A stretch of DNA of 64,000 bases from an uncultured Eubacteriales bacterium (GTDB lineage Bacteria; Bacillota; Clostridia; Oscillospirales; Acutalibacteraceae), in contig CABUHY010000009.1 of NCBI GenBank assembly GCA_902491475.1, positions 1 to 64,000 on the forward strand, written 5' to 3'. Position numbers and translations under genes: made by a program. The notes below the pieces were generated by a model. That model was not told the DNA's origin and ran no database searches. It saw only the letters and a program-made list of their open reading frames with translations. Positions 1 to 7,403 of the stretch are shown here, piece after piece. Every line of letters begins with the position of its first letter. Positions within the stretch are counted from its first letter, which is position 1.

Positions 1-118
1 ATTTAACCTGCGTTGCCTGAACAGGCGTGATGGTGATTTCTGCCGGCTCAAAATTATGCCAAAGGCAAATTTTGAGGGCATTATAATTATGAATAGTGTG
101 ATTTTCACACTATACCTC
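1..118 (-). repeat. Structured interspersed repeat, copy 1 (cut by window edge)
   Basis: This is the right-hand part of the approximately 165 bp repeat that recurs at 3.4, 9.9, 10.1 and 31.9 kb. It holds the CTGCGTTGCCTGAACAGGCG segment, the CTCAAAATT / AATTTTGAG hairpin near 49-76 and the terminal AATAGTGTGA / TCACACTAT hairpin near 92-112. On the minus strand its 5' end is preceded by AGGAGGT. It lies between the T-box terminator and the gene that begins beyond the left edge. The left end, which in other copies carries the ribosome binding site, is outside the window. Confidence 0.85.
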
Positions 119-124
119 CTGAAA

Positions 125-154
125 ATAAAAAATCCTCTGCCGAAAAGCAGAGGA
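125..154 (-). terminator. T-box terminator hairpin
   Basis: Read on the minus strand, CCTCTGC TTTTCG GCAGAGG is followed by a run of T. It sits directly after the T-box sequence, the position of the terminator that competes with the antiterminator in T-box leaders. Confidence 0.85.
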
Positions 155-378
155 CGAAAATTTCGTGTTACCACCTCAGTTTGCCGACCTTTCACAAAGC
201 CGACCTCCGTGAGTAATAATATTACTCGGTTCTGTAACGGGAACACCCGTTTGCCCCTACAAATAAGGTTCAGGGCAACAACTCCGCGATGTATTTCACG
301 GGAGAGCGGTATTGCCTTGCACCGAACGGCAACTCTCTTGACCTACCTTATCCGTTACTTCTTCGCATCAATGTCTTT
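125..378 (-). promoter_or_regulatory. T-box leader (tRNA-sensing), gene beyond left edge
   Basis: The minus strand carries the T-box core AGGTGGTAACACG (complement at 164-176) just before a terminator hairpin, a distal stem I region with AGAGAG and GGTGCAAGGC (about 309-336), and the later segment CGGGTGTTCCCGTTACAG. ATAAGGT and ACCTTAT can close stem I. The TGGT bulge fits a tRNA ending in ACCA. A UAC triplet (complement at 291-293), in the context GAAATACATC, is a candidate specifier and would mean tyrosine; I hold this loosely. T-box leaders usually control an aminoacyl-tRNA synthetase or an amino acid gene. The regulated gene is not in the window, and repeat copy 1 lies between the terminator and that gene. 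Confidence 0.85.
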
Positions 379-384
379 AGAAGT

Positions 385-412
385 ATTATACACATTAAAT
401 TTTATTTGTCAA
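385..412 (-). promoter_or_regulatory. Promoter of the T-box leader
   Basis: On the minus strand TTGACA (complement 407-412) and TATAAT (complement 385-390) are separated by 16 bp. The -35 hexamer overlaps the last codons of recN, so no untranslated space separates recN from this promoter. Transcription would begin near 378. Confidence 0.75.
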
Positions 413-2078
413 CCTTTGCGCCCAAAAGCATCTGTTCCGCACTTTCAAGCATAGCGTCCGTAACATTAAACCCGCCCATAATACGGGCAAGCTCCCGTTT
501 TCTCTCGTCAAAACCGAGTGAACGAAGCTCTGTATATGTCTGCCCGTCACGCTCCGACTTTGAAATGAGCAAATGCTCGTCGGCATACGCCGCTATCTGT
601 GCGAGGTGCGTTACGCATATTACCTGATGTGAGGCGGAAACCTGCTTTAGCTTAACGGCAATTTTCTGTGCCGCACTTCCGCTGACGCCCGTATCAATTT
701 CATCGAAAACAAGCGTGGAAATTCCGTCCTTTTCCGAAAGAACGCTCTTTATCGCAAGCATAATCCTCGAAAGCTCGCCGCCCGAAGCGATTTTTGAAAG
801 CGGCTTCAAATCCTCGCCGACATTTGCCGAAAGCAAAAATTCCACTTTGTCAATTCCGTTCTCGCAAAGCGGACAATCCTTTATATCAACCGCAAACCTT
901 ACCGATGGCATATCAAGGAATTTAAGCTCTTCACAGACATTTTTCGAAAAAAGATTTCCCGCATACATTCTTGTCTTTGAAAGCTCCTTTGCCTTTTCGA
1001 GAGCCTTTTCGTAAGCCTCTTTGACCTCAATAGTAAGCCTGCGTTTGATTTCGTCCGAGTTTTCTATCGAATTGCGTTCCTCAACGGCAGAGGCATAGTA
1101 TTCGAGTATTTCCTCCTCCGTCTTTCCGTACTTCTTTGAAAGCTCATATAAAACATCAAGTCTTTCCTCAACCTGCGTTACGGAATTTTCGTCAAAATCA
1201 AGGCTGTCGAGCAAATCCCTAACCTGTTCGCAGACGGCGGACAAATCGTACGCCTTTTCTTCAAGCGTTGCGGCAAGCTCCGAAATATCCTTTGAGATGT
1301 CGGCAACGGAATTGAGCTTATTAAGCGCGCCGAAGCTCAACTGTACGGCACCCTGCGTCTCGTCGTTACCGTCAAGGTAGGCATAAGCCGTACCGAGAAC
1401 GGTTGACAGCTTTTCGGTATTTCTAAACAGGGTCTGTTTTTCTTTGAGCTCGTCCCACTCGCCAACGCTTACTTTTGCCGCCTCAATTTCCGAAATCTGA
1501 TAGTCGAGCATATCCATTCTGCGAAGCTTCTGTTCCTCGTCGATATTAAGCGAATCAAGCTGATTTTTCAATGAAACATATCTGTTATAGCTCTCCGAAA
1601 ACTCCTCAAAAAGCTTACCGTTTTCGGCAATCCTGTCAATATATGAGCAATGGTTTTCCTCGTTCAAAAGAGTCTGGTTATCAGCCTGACCATGAATGTT
1701 CACAAGCTGTTTTCCGAGCTTTTTGAGCATTGATACGGTAACCGAAACCGAATTTATCTTACAGCTGTTTTTTCCGTCGGGAGACATTTTTCTTACGATA
1801 AGTATTGCTCCGTCGTCCTCAACGGGAATATCAAACTCATTGAGAATTGCGTTTACCTCGTCCGAACCGTCGTAAAACATTGCGGTTACCTCCGCAAAAT
1901 CACAGCCCGTTCTTATAAGTTCCCTTGAAGTGCGCTCGCCGAGAACGGCGTTGAGTGAATCGATTATTATTGACTTACCTGCGCCCGTCTCGCCCGTCAT
2001 AACATTAAAGCCGTCCTTGAAATCAATGACAGCGTTTTTAATAACGGCTATATTCTCAATTTTAAGATTTGAAAGCAT
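402..2078 (-). CDS. recN: DNA repair protein RecN
   Basis: RecN is an SMC-like ATPase that acts in double-strand break repair. The 558-residue product has the expected length. It begins with the family N-terminus and a Walker A motif GETGAGKS at residues 29-36. It then has long charged helical arms predicted as coiled coil, and a C-terminal half with the ABC signature SGGELSR near residue 430 followed by Walker B VFDEIDTGVSG. The ATG overlaps the argR stop by one base (TAATG), with GGGAG upstream. It is the last gene of the long leftward cluster that follows spoIIIA, a common Clostridia arrangement. No terminator is visible after it except that of the T-box leader. Confidence 0.95.
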   Translation of the reverse strand: MLSNLKIENIAVIKNAVIDFKDGFNVMTGETGAGKSIIIDSLNAVLGERTSRELIRTGCDFAEVTAMFYDGSDEVNAILNEFDIPVEDDGAILIVRKMSPDGKNSCKINSVSVTVSMLKKLGKQLVNIHGQADNQTLLNEENHCSYIDRIAENGKLFEEFSESYNRYVSLKNQLDSLNIDEEQKLRRMDMLDYQISEIEAAKVSVGEWDELKEKQTLFRNTEKLSTVLGTAYAYLDGNDETQGAVQLSFGALNKLNSVADISKDISELAATLEEKAYDLSAVCEQVRDLLDSLDFDENSVTQVEERLDVLYELSKKYGKTEEEILEYYASAVEERNSIENSDEIKRRLTIEVKEAYEKALEKAKELSKTRMYAGNLFSKNVCEELKFLDMPSVRFAVDIKDCPLCENGIDKVEFLLSANVGEDLKPLSKIASGGELSRIMLAIKSVLSEKDGISTLVFDEIDTGVSGSAAQKIAVKLKQVSASHQVICVTHLAQIAAYADEHLLISKSERDGQTYTELRSLGFDERKRELARIMGGFNVTDAMLESAEQMLLGAKVDK

Positions 2079-2533
2079 TATTTATACTCCCCGCTTAAAA
2101 GTTCCTCTATCTTGTTCTGAAATTTTTCCGCAACCTCGGGCGTTTTGAGCAAAACAAAAAGCGTATCATCGCCCGCAATCGTGCCGACAACCTCATTGTA
2201 ATTGAGTGCGTCGACGGTTGCCGCCGCAGCGTTTGCCGTACCTGCAAAGCACTTTATACAGCAGATGTTTCCTGCGCTCTCAACCGATATAACCGACTGG
2301 GAAAATATCGTGTGAAACTTATTGAGATTATGAGAATTCTGCTCGTTCTTAGCGTACTTCTGACCTTTTTTGCCCTGTACCTTAATCAGGTGCAGTTCGT
2401 TGATGTCCCTCGAAACGGTCGCCTGAGTAACGGAAAATCCGTTTTTTATAAGCATTGAAAGAAGCTCCTCCTGCGTTGCGACCTCGTTTTCCTTTATAAG
2501 CTTCAATATCATCTCATGTCTTTTCTTTTTCAT
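2078..2533 (-). CDS. argR: Arginine repressor ArgR
   Basis: ArgR/AhrC is an arginine-sensing transcription factor that forms hexamers and binds ARG operators. The 151-residue protein has the full two-domain layout. An N-terminal winged helix carries the recognition segment TQATVSRDINEL near residues 36-47. The C-terminal oligomerisation and arginine-binding domain has GTIAGDDT near residues 126-133, which contains the conserved Asp pair. In Clostridia argR is regularly placed just before recN, as here, so it need not imply a local arginine operon. It starts two bases after the nadK stop codon and overlaps recN by one base. Confidence 0.95.
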   Translation of the reverse strand: MKKKRHEMILKLIKENEVATQEELLSMLIKNGFSVTQATVSRDINELHLIKVQGKKGQKYAKNEQNSHNLNKFHTIFSQSVISVESAGNICCIKCFAGTANAAAATVDALNYNEVVGTIAGDDTLFVLLKTPEVAEKFQNKIEELLSGEYK

Positions 2534-2534
2534 C

Positions 2535-3395
2535 TCATACCCTCCGTTGTGACAGCTTACTGTTCAATATATCGATAAACGAATCGTTCTTTATTCTTAT
2601 AAAGTCGGCATAGACCTTGGATTTTTTTATAACAAGCCTGCTTCCCGCAGGGATTACCACGGAATCGTCTCCGTCGCAGGAAATACAGATAGCCTCTTTC
2701 TCGCTCTCGGGAACGGTTACGCAGATTTCCGAATTGGAGTCAAACACAATCGAACGGGCGAAAAGCGAATGTGTGCAGATAGGCGTCAAAAGAATACTTT
2801 CAATCCTCGGGTCGACCACGGGACCGCCGGCGGAAAGCGAATAAGCCGTTGAGCCCGTCGGGGTCGAAATAATGATGCCGTCCGCATAATATTCGTTTAT
2901 TCTGTTGCCGTCGCAGGAGACATTGAGCTTAACCATTTTTATGGGTTCGCCCCTCGCAATCGCTATGTCGTTCACACAGAAATCCTCACGGATTATGGAA
3001 TTTCCGTCCTTGTCGAACACGGAAACCTCCAGCAACATTCTGTTGTCGGTAGCATAATTTCCGCTGATAAGATTTTTCATAAGCGGTATTTCGTTCTTTT
3101 CAAGACCTGCCATAAACGCAAGATTTCCCGCATTTACGCCTAAAATCGGCTTGCCGTATTTGCATGCCTTTTTAGCCGCATGGATAATCGAACCGTCGCC
3201 GCCCACGGCAATTACAATGTCGCAGGTTTTAAGAAGCCCGTCCGTTTCCATAAATCGGCTGTCAAAATCTATTTCGCCCTTGAGATTATCTTCAAAAAAG
3301 TACTCTACGCAGTTTTCCGAAAGGAAAGCGCATACATCCCTTGTAACCTCATAGGCGTGCTTTCTTGTTAAGTTTGGAATAATTGCAACTCTCAT
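2535..3395 (-). CDS. nadK: NAD kinase
   Basis: This ATP- or polyphosphate-dependent kinase makes NADP from NAD. The catalytic GGDGS motif is at residues 65-69, and downstream stand GVNAGNLAF and the NAD-binding segment TPTGSTAYSLSAGGP. At 286 residues it has normal length. A start four codons upstream (at 3407) would fall inside the structured repeat; I chose the ATG at 3395 giving MRVAIIPN because it matches the family N-terminus and lies 4 nt after GGTGAT, the Shine-Dalgarno-like end of the repeat. Translation of nadK thus seems to depend on the repeat element. Confidence 0.93.
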   Translation of the reverse strand: MRVAIIPNLTRKHAYEVTRDVCAFLSENCVEYFFEDNLKGEIDFDSRFMETDGLLKTCDIVIAVGGDGSIIHAAKKACKYGKPILGVNAGNLAFMAGLEKNEIPLMKNLISGNYATDNRMLLEVSVFDKDGNSIIREDFCVNDIAIARGEPIKMVKLNVSCDGNRINEYYADGIIISTPTGSTAYSLSAGGPVVDPRIESILLTPICTHSLFARSIVFDSNSEICVTVPESEKEAICISCDGDDSVVIPAGSRLVIKKSKVYADFIRIKNDSFIDILNSKLSQRRV

Positions 3396-3397
3396 AC

Positions 3398-3560
3398 TAA
3401 TCACCATAGCCTTTCAGGTAACAAACAGTTTATTAAAAATCACCGGCTTAACCTGCGTTGCCTGAACAGGCGTGATGGTGATTTCTGCCGGCTCAAAATT
3501 TTGCCAAAGGCAAATTTTGAGGGCAATATAATTATGATTAGTGTAATTTTCACACTAATC
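3398..3560 (-). repeat. Structured interspersed repeat, copy 2
   Basis: This full copy sits between tlyA and nadK. On the minus strand the order is a terminal hairpin (GATTAGTGT / ACACTAATC), a hairpin of CTCAAAATTT with AAATTTTGAG, then a long imperfect inverted repeat whose arms are ATCACCATCACGCCTG (around 467-482 of the 3.4 kb stretch) and GGCTATGGTGAT ending at 3400. GGTGAT (complement 3400-3405) is 4 nt before the nadK ATG. A further GGTGAT (complement 3439-3444) lies in the loop. Confidence 0.9.
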
Positions 3561-3640
3561 ACCATAGCCTTTCGGGCAACATACAGTTTATTAAAAATCA
3601 CTTGATAATTTGAATAGCATAACTTTTCACACTATTCTCC
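3557..3640 (-). repeat. Structured repeat, internally deleted partial copy
   Basis: Immediately joined to copy 2, this unit keeps the CACCATAGCC left part, the AACATACAGTTTATTAAAAA segment and a degenerate right terminal hairpin (AATAGCATAACTTTTCACACTATT), but lacks the central CTGCGTTGCC and CTCAAAATT hairpins. Its right edge contains the tlyA stop codon at 3632-3634. Confidence 0.75.
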
Positions 3641-4444
3641 CGAATTGAGCGTACTGTGCGACGCTTCGACAATCCCGTCAATGTCAAAGCTCATAAACCG
3701 AGGCTCGTTTTCCTTTTTAAGATACATAAGGTATTCGATATTTCCTTCGGGACCCTTGACGGGAGAAAAATCAAGTCCGAGCACGGAAAAGCCCGTCTCA
3801 TAAGCAAAGTTCAATATATCTTTTACAACTTCCCTGTGCGTTGAAAGGTCTCTCACAACACCTTTTTTTCCGACCTTTTCCCGTCCCGCTTCAAACTGCG
3901 GCTTGATAAGACATACGCTGCACGCCTCGTCGTTGAGAAGCGGCAAAAGCACGGGCAATATTTTTTTCAGCGAGATAAACGAAACATCACAGCTTGCAAA
4001 ATCAAGCTTTTCGCCTATGTCGTCAGGCGTAAGATAGCGGAAATTCGTGCGTTCCATATTTACAACACGCTCGTCAGTGCGAAGCTTCCACGCAAGCTGA
4101 CCGTAGCCGACATCGACCGAATACACCTTTTTTGCGCCTTTTTGAAGCATACAGTCGGTAAAGCCGCCCGTAGAAGCGCCTATATCCATACATATAAGTC
4201 CGTCAAGCGAAATGCCGAAGGATTTCATAGCCTTGTCGAGCTTCAAGCCTCCCCTGCTTACAAACGGAAGCTTTTCGCCCCTGACTTCGATTTTGTCCGT
4301 GTCCTTGAGCGCATAGCCGGCTTTTGTGATTTTCTGACCGTTGACATATACCTGTCCCGCCATAATAAGCGCACCGGCCTTTGCCCGTGAATCGGTAAAA
4401 TTCTGTTCAAAAAGAGCTACATCAAGTCTTTTGTTCTGTGCCAT
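3632..4444 (-). CDS. tlyA: TlyA-family rRNA 2'-O-methyltransferase
   Basis: TlyA proteins methylate ribose in rRNA using S-adenosylmethionine; some also have been called hemolysins. The 270-residue protein has an N-terminal S4 RNA-binding domain (RLDVALFEQN through VNGQKITKAG, residues 5-45). An FtsJ-like methyltransferase domain follows, with the SAM motif DIGASTGGFTDCML near residues 83-96 and VYSVDVGYGQL after it. The start is the ATG at 4444, with GGAG seven bases upstream; it begins just after the dxs stop. Gene order dxs-tlyA-nadK-argR-recN is a standard Clostridia arrangement and suggests cotranscription. The stop codon lies inside the end of the partial repeat copy. Confidence 0.92.
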   Translation of the reverse strand: MAQNKRLDVALFEQNFTDSRAKAGALIMAGQVYVNGQKITKAGYALKDTDKIEVRGEKLPFVSRGGLKLDKAMKSFGISLDGLICMDIGASTGGFTDCMLQKGAKKVYSVDVGYGQLAWKLRTDERVVNMERTNFRYLTPDDIGEKLDFASCDVSFISLKKILPVLLPLLNDEACSVCLIKPQFEAGREKVGKKGVVRDLSTHREVVKDILNFAYETGFSVLGLDFSPVKGPEGNIEYLMYLKKENEPRFMSFDIDGIVEASHSTLNSGE

Positions 4445-4446
4445 AA

Positions 4447-6294
4447 TTACTCCGTACAAATATTGTAAATTCCGTCGGTATCAAGCCCGTATTTTTTATA
4501 AAGCTCCGTTACGGACGCGTGTTCGACAAAGCGGTTCTCGACGGCAACCATCCTGTATCTGCCGTTAAAGCCTCTCTCTTCGAGCATACAGCCGAAGGTT
4601 TCGGCAATGCCGCCGTTCTTTATGCCTTCCTCAAAGAAGAAAACCTTTTCACAGCCGAGAGCCGCTTTGACAGCCTCTTCGTCAACAGGCTTTATCCTGT
4701 TGAGCTTTAAGACAAAAAAGTCCTTTTCCTCCTCGTTGAGCCTGTCGCAGGCGGAGCAGGCATGGGAGCTTATTCTGCCGTATGTAACAATGCAGTTTTT
4801 GGCTTTTTCGTTTGAATAGATACTGTAATCCTTACCGACAAATGTATAATTATCGGGGTTTATTACCTTTTCCTGACCTCTCGGATAGCGGATGGCAACA
4901 ACGCCCTCGGTATGATAGACTGCGTTTATAAAGCAGTTTTTCAGCTCATCGTAATTGCTCGGCGAAAATACCGTAATATTCGGAATTGTGTTGAGGAGCG
5001 AGGCGTCCAAAATGCCCTGATGCGATATGCCGTCCTCGCCGACAAAACCCGCCCTGTCAACGGCGATTATCATATGTAAATTCTGCATTGTGCCGTCATG
5101 AACAAGTTGGTCAAAGCAACGCTGTAAGAACGAAGAATACACCGCAAACACGGGAACCATACCGCCCTTTGCAAGACCTGCACAGAATGTTACGGCGTGT
5201 TCCTCTGCTATACCGACATCAAAGAACCTTTCGGGATATTCCTTTTTGAAATTTTCAAGTCCCGTACCGAGGCTCATAGCGGCTGTTACGGCGCAAATGC
5301 GTTTATCCTTTGCCGCAAGAGCGCACATAAGCCCGCCGAACTCCGAGGAAAAGTTCTTACCCGAATAAATCGGCTCGCCCGTATTTATGTTAAACTTTGA
5401 AATGCCGTGGAATTCACTCGGATTTTCCTCGGCAAAGTCATACCCCTTACCCTTTGTGGTGCAGATATGCAAAAGCACGGGTGCGTCCTTTACCATTTTT
5501 GCGGTTTCGAGAGCCTCGCAAAGCTGGTCGATATTGTGTCCGTCGATGGGGCCCATATATCGGAAGCCGAAATCCTCAAAGAATGTGCTTTTATAGATAT
5601 AGTTCTTTATTCTCGTTTTAAGAGCGTAGATTTTTGCCGAAAGCTTCTTACCGATCAGAGGTATTTTGTTGATGGCTGTTTCGGTGTGCGCCTTTAATTT
5701 ATAATATCTCGGAGTGGAGCGGATAACCGCAAGATAGCGTGCAACCGAACCGACATTCTTTGATATTGACATCTCGTTGTCGTTCAATATAACAATGAGG
5801 TTTTTGCCGTTTCTTCCCGCATTGTTGAGCGCTTCATAGGCAAGACCGCCCGTGAGAGCACCGTCGCCGATAACCGCTATTGTGGAATGTTTGTCGTTGT
5901 TTATACTGTTTGCGGTCGCAACACCGAGCGCCTGTGAAATTGAAACGCTCGAATGGCCGCTGAAAAATATATCGTGCTCGCTCTCATTCGGGTTTGAAAA
6001 GCCCGACAGTCCGTCCTCCGTGCGAAGTGTGGAAAATTCGGGGTATCTTCCCGTGAGCAGCTTATGGGTGTAGCACTGATGACCGACATCCCATATAATC
6101 TTATCCTTTGGCGAATTGAACACCCTGTGAAGCGCTATCGTAAGCTCCACGACGCCGAGGTTTGACGCAAGATGTCCGCCGTTCTTTGAAACGGTATCGA
6201 CAAGCACATCACGGCACTCGCGCGCTAAGAGCGGCAAATCGCTTTTATCAAGTTTTTTAACATCGGCAGGCGATGTAATGTTTTCCAAATACAT
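4447..6294 (-). CDS. dxs: 1-deoxy-D-xylulose-5-phosphate synthase
   Basis: Dxs joins pyruvate and glyceraldehyde 3-phosphate in the first step of the MEP isoprenoid pathway and also feeds thiamine and pyridoxal synthesis. The 615-residue protein has the full transketolase-like layout. The thiamine diphosphate motif starts at GDGALTGG near residue 145 and ends at LNDNEMSIS. The pyrimidine domain has DVGIAEEHAVTFCAGLA near residue 370, including the conserved Glu. A C-terminal transketolase domain completes it. I used the ATG at 6294 (MYLENI), preceded by GGAGGTTTATAT, rather than longer in-frame starts. Neighbouring ispA makes this a small isoprenoid group. Confidence 0.95.
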   Translation of the reverse strand: MYLENITSPADVKKLDKSDLPLLARECRDVLVDTVSKNGGHLASNLGVVELTIALHRVFNSPKDKIIWDVGHQCYTHKLLTGRYPEFSTLRTEDGLSGFSNPNESEHDIFFSGHSSVSISQALGVATANSINNDKHSTIAVIGDGALTGGLAYEALNNAGRNGKNLIVILNDNEMSISKNVGSVARYLAVIRSTPRYYKLKAHTETAINKIPLIGKKLSAKIYALKTRIKNYIYKSTFFEDFGFRYMGPIDGHNIDQLCEALETAKMVKDAPVLLHICTTKGKGYDFAEENPSEFHGISKFNINTGEPIYSGKNFSSEFGGLMCALAAKDKRICAVTAAMSLGTGLENFKKEYPERFFDVGIAEEHAVTFCAGLAKGGMVPVFAVYSSFLQRCFDQLVHDGTMQNLHMIIAVDRAGFVGEDGISHQGILDASLLNTIPNITVFSPSNYDELKNCFINAVYHTEGVVAIRYPRGQEKVINPDNYTFVGKDYSIYSNEKAKNCIVTYGRISSHACSACDRLNEEEKDFFVLKLNRIKPVDEEAVKAALGCEKVFFFEEGIKNGGIAETFGCMLEERGFNGRYRMVAVENRFVEHASVTELYKKYGLDTDGIYNICTE

Positions 6295-6313
6295 ATATAA
6301 ACCTCCGACAGAA

Positions 6314-7201
6314 TTATTTTTTTCTGTCAGCAAGACTGATTGCAAAATTTTTCAAGAACTCGGATTTTTCGCCGTCAAACGCCTTGAGAGCCTCCAAAGC
6401 CTCGTTCGTAAGCTGTTCGACCGTCTGTTTTGACGCTTCTATACCGAGCAAAGAAACATAAGTAACCTTTTCGTTTTTAATATCGCTTCCGACAGGCTTG
6501 CCGAGCGTTTCCGTGTCGCTTGTGACATCGAGAATATCGTCGACTATCTGGAAAGCAAAGCCGATACACTCCGCATACTTTTGCGCCGCAGAGAGCTTTG
6601 CTTCATCAGTAACATTTGCGGCAAAACAGCCGAGGAGCACCGCCGCTTTGATAAGCGCACCTGTTTTGAGCGAATCTATGGTTTTGATTTTGTCGTAATC
6701 GGGAGCGGTCTTTTCAGCCTGCAAATCAAGCACCTGACCGCCGACCATTCCGCCGATACCCGCAAGAGAAGCGAGTGTGCGGACGGCACGAATTTTATTT
6801 TCGGGCAAAACGCCGTTGCCGTCAAGCAATGCCGTTTCAAAAGCAAGCGTCAAAAGTCCGTCGCCCGCAAGGAGAGCATACTCCTCGCCGTACGCCTTAT
6901 GGCACGAGGGCTTGCCTCTTCTGAAATCGTCGTTGTCCATACACGGTAAATCGTCGTGAATAAGCGAATATGTGTGTATCATCTCAATAGCGCACGCAAA
7001 GTTCATTGCGTCGTCGATATTGCCGCCGCAAAGTCTGCAAAACTCAAGCACAAGAATAGGTCTTATGCGCTTTCCGCCGTTTGACAGGGAATAATTCATT
7101 GCGTCCCTGACATAATCCTGACCGTTCTCGACCTTGTAAAGGCGTTTTGAAAGCTCCTTTTCAATAAGAGCAACATATTCGTCTACGGTATAATTACTCA
7201 T
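6314..7201 (-). CDS. ispA: Farnesyl/geranyl diphosphate synthase
   Basis: This trans-prenyltransferase condenses isopentenyl and allylic diphosphates, making precursors of undecaprenyl phosphate and quinones. The first aspartate-rich motif is DDLPCMDND near residue 83 and the second is FQIVDDILDVTSD near residue 218, so both metal-binding sites are intact. Length is 295 residues, as usual. The start MSNYTVDEYV at 7201 is preceded by GAGTGATAAAA and overlaps the end of xseB by 8 nt, which points to translational coupling. The order xseA-xseB-ispA-dxs is widely conserved in Firmicutes. Confidence 0.95.
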   Translation of the reverse strand: MSNYTVDEYVALIEKELSKRLYKVENGQDYVRDAMNYSLSNGGKRIRPILVLEFCRLCGGNIDDAMNFACAIEMIHTYSLIHDDLPCMDNDDFRRGKPSCHKAYGEEYALLAGDGLLTLAFETALLDGNGVLPENKIRAVRTLASLAGIGGMVGGQVLDLQAEKTAPDYDKIKTIDSLKTGALIKAAVLLGCFAANVTDEAKLSAAQKYAECIGFAFQIVDDILDVTSDTETLGKPVGSDIKNEKVTYVSLLGIEASKQTVEQLTNEALEALKAFDGEKSEFLKNFAISLADRKK

Positions 7202-7403
7202 TTTTATCACTCTCCGAATTTTCGGTAATAAGCTGTGTGAATTTCTGCTCGGCGTCATTGAGCTTTGTATTGCAGAAATTTGCAAGCTTTGTTCCCTCCT
7301 CAAAGAGCTTCATGGACTCTTCAAGCGGAACACTGCCGTTTTCAAGCTTTTCAACTATTTCTTCAAGGCGATTATAAGCCTTTTCATAAGTCAATTCGTT
7401 CAT
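7194..7403 (-). CDS. xseB: Exodeoxyribonuclease VII small subunit
   Basis: XseB is the small helical subunit of exonuclease VII, which degrades single-stranded DNA in both directions. The 69-residue protein has the family pattern TYEKAYNRLEEIVEKLENG followed by VPLEESMKLFEEG. The start at 7403 (MNELTYEK) follows GGAGTTAAA and overlaps the last bases of xseA, so the two subunits are probably translated together. A longer start at 7424 would add seven residues without support. Confidence 0.94.
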   Translation of the reverse strand: MNELTYEKAYNRLEEIVEKLENGSVPLEESMKLFEEGTKLANFCNTKLNDAEQKFTQLITENSESDKNE

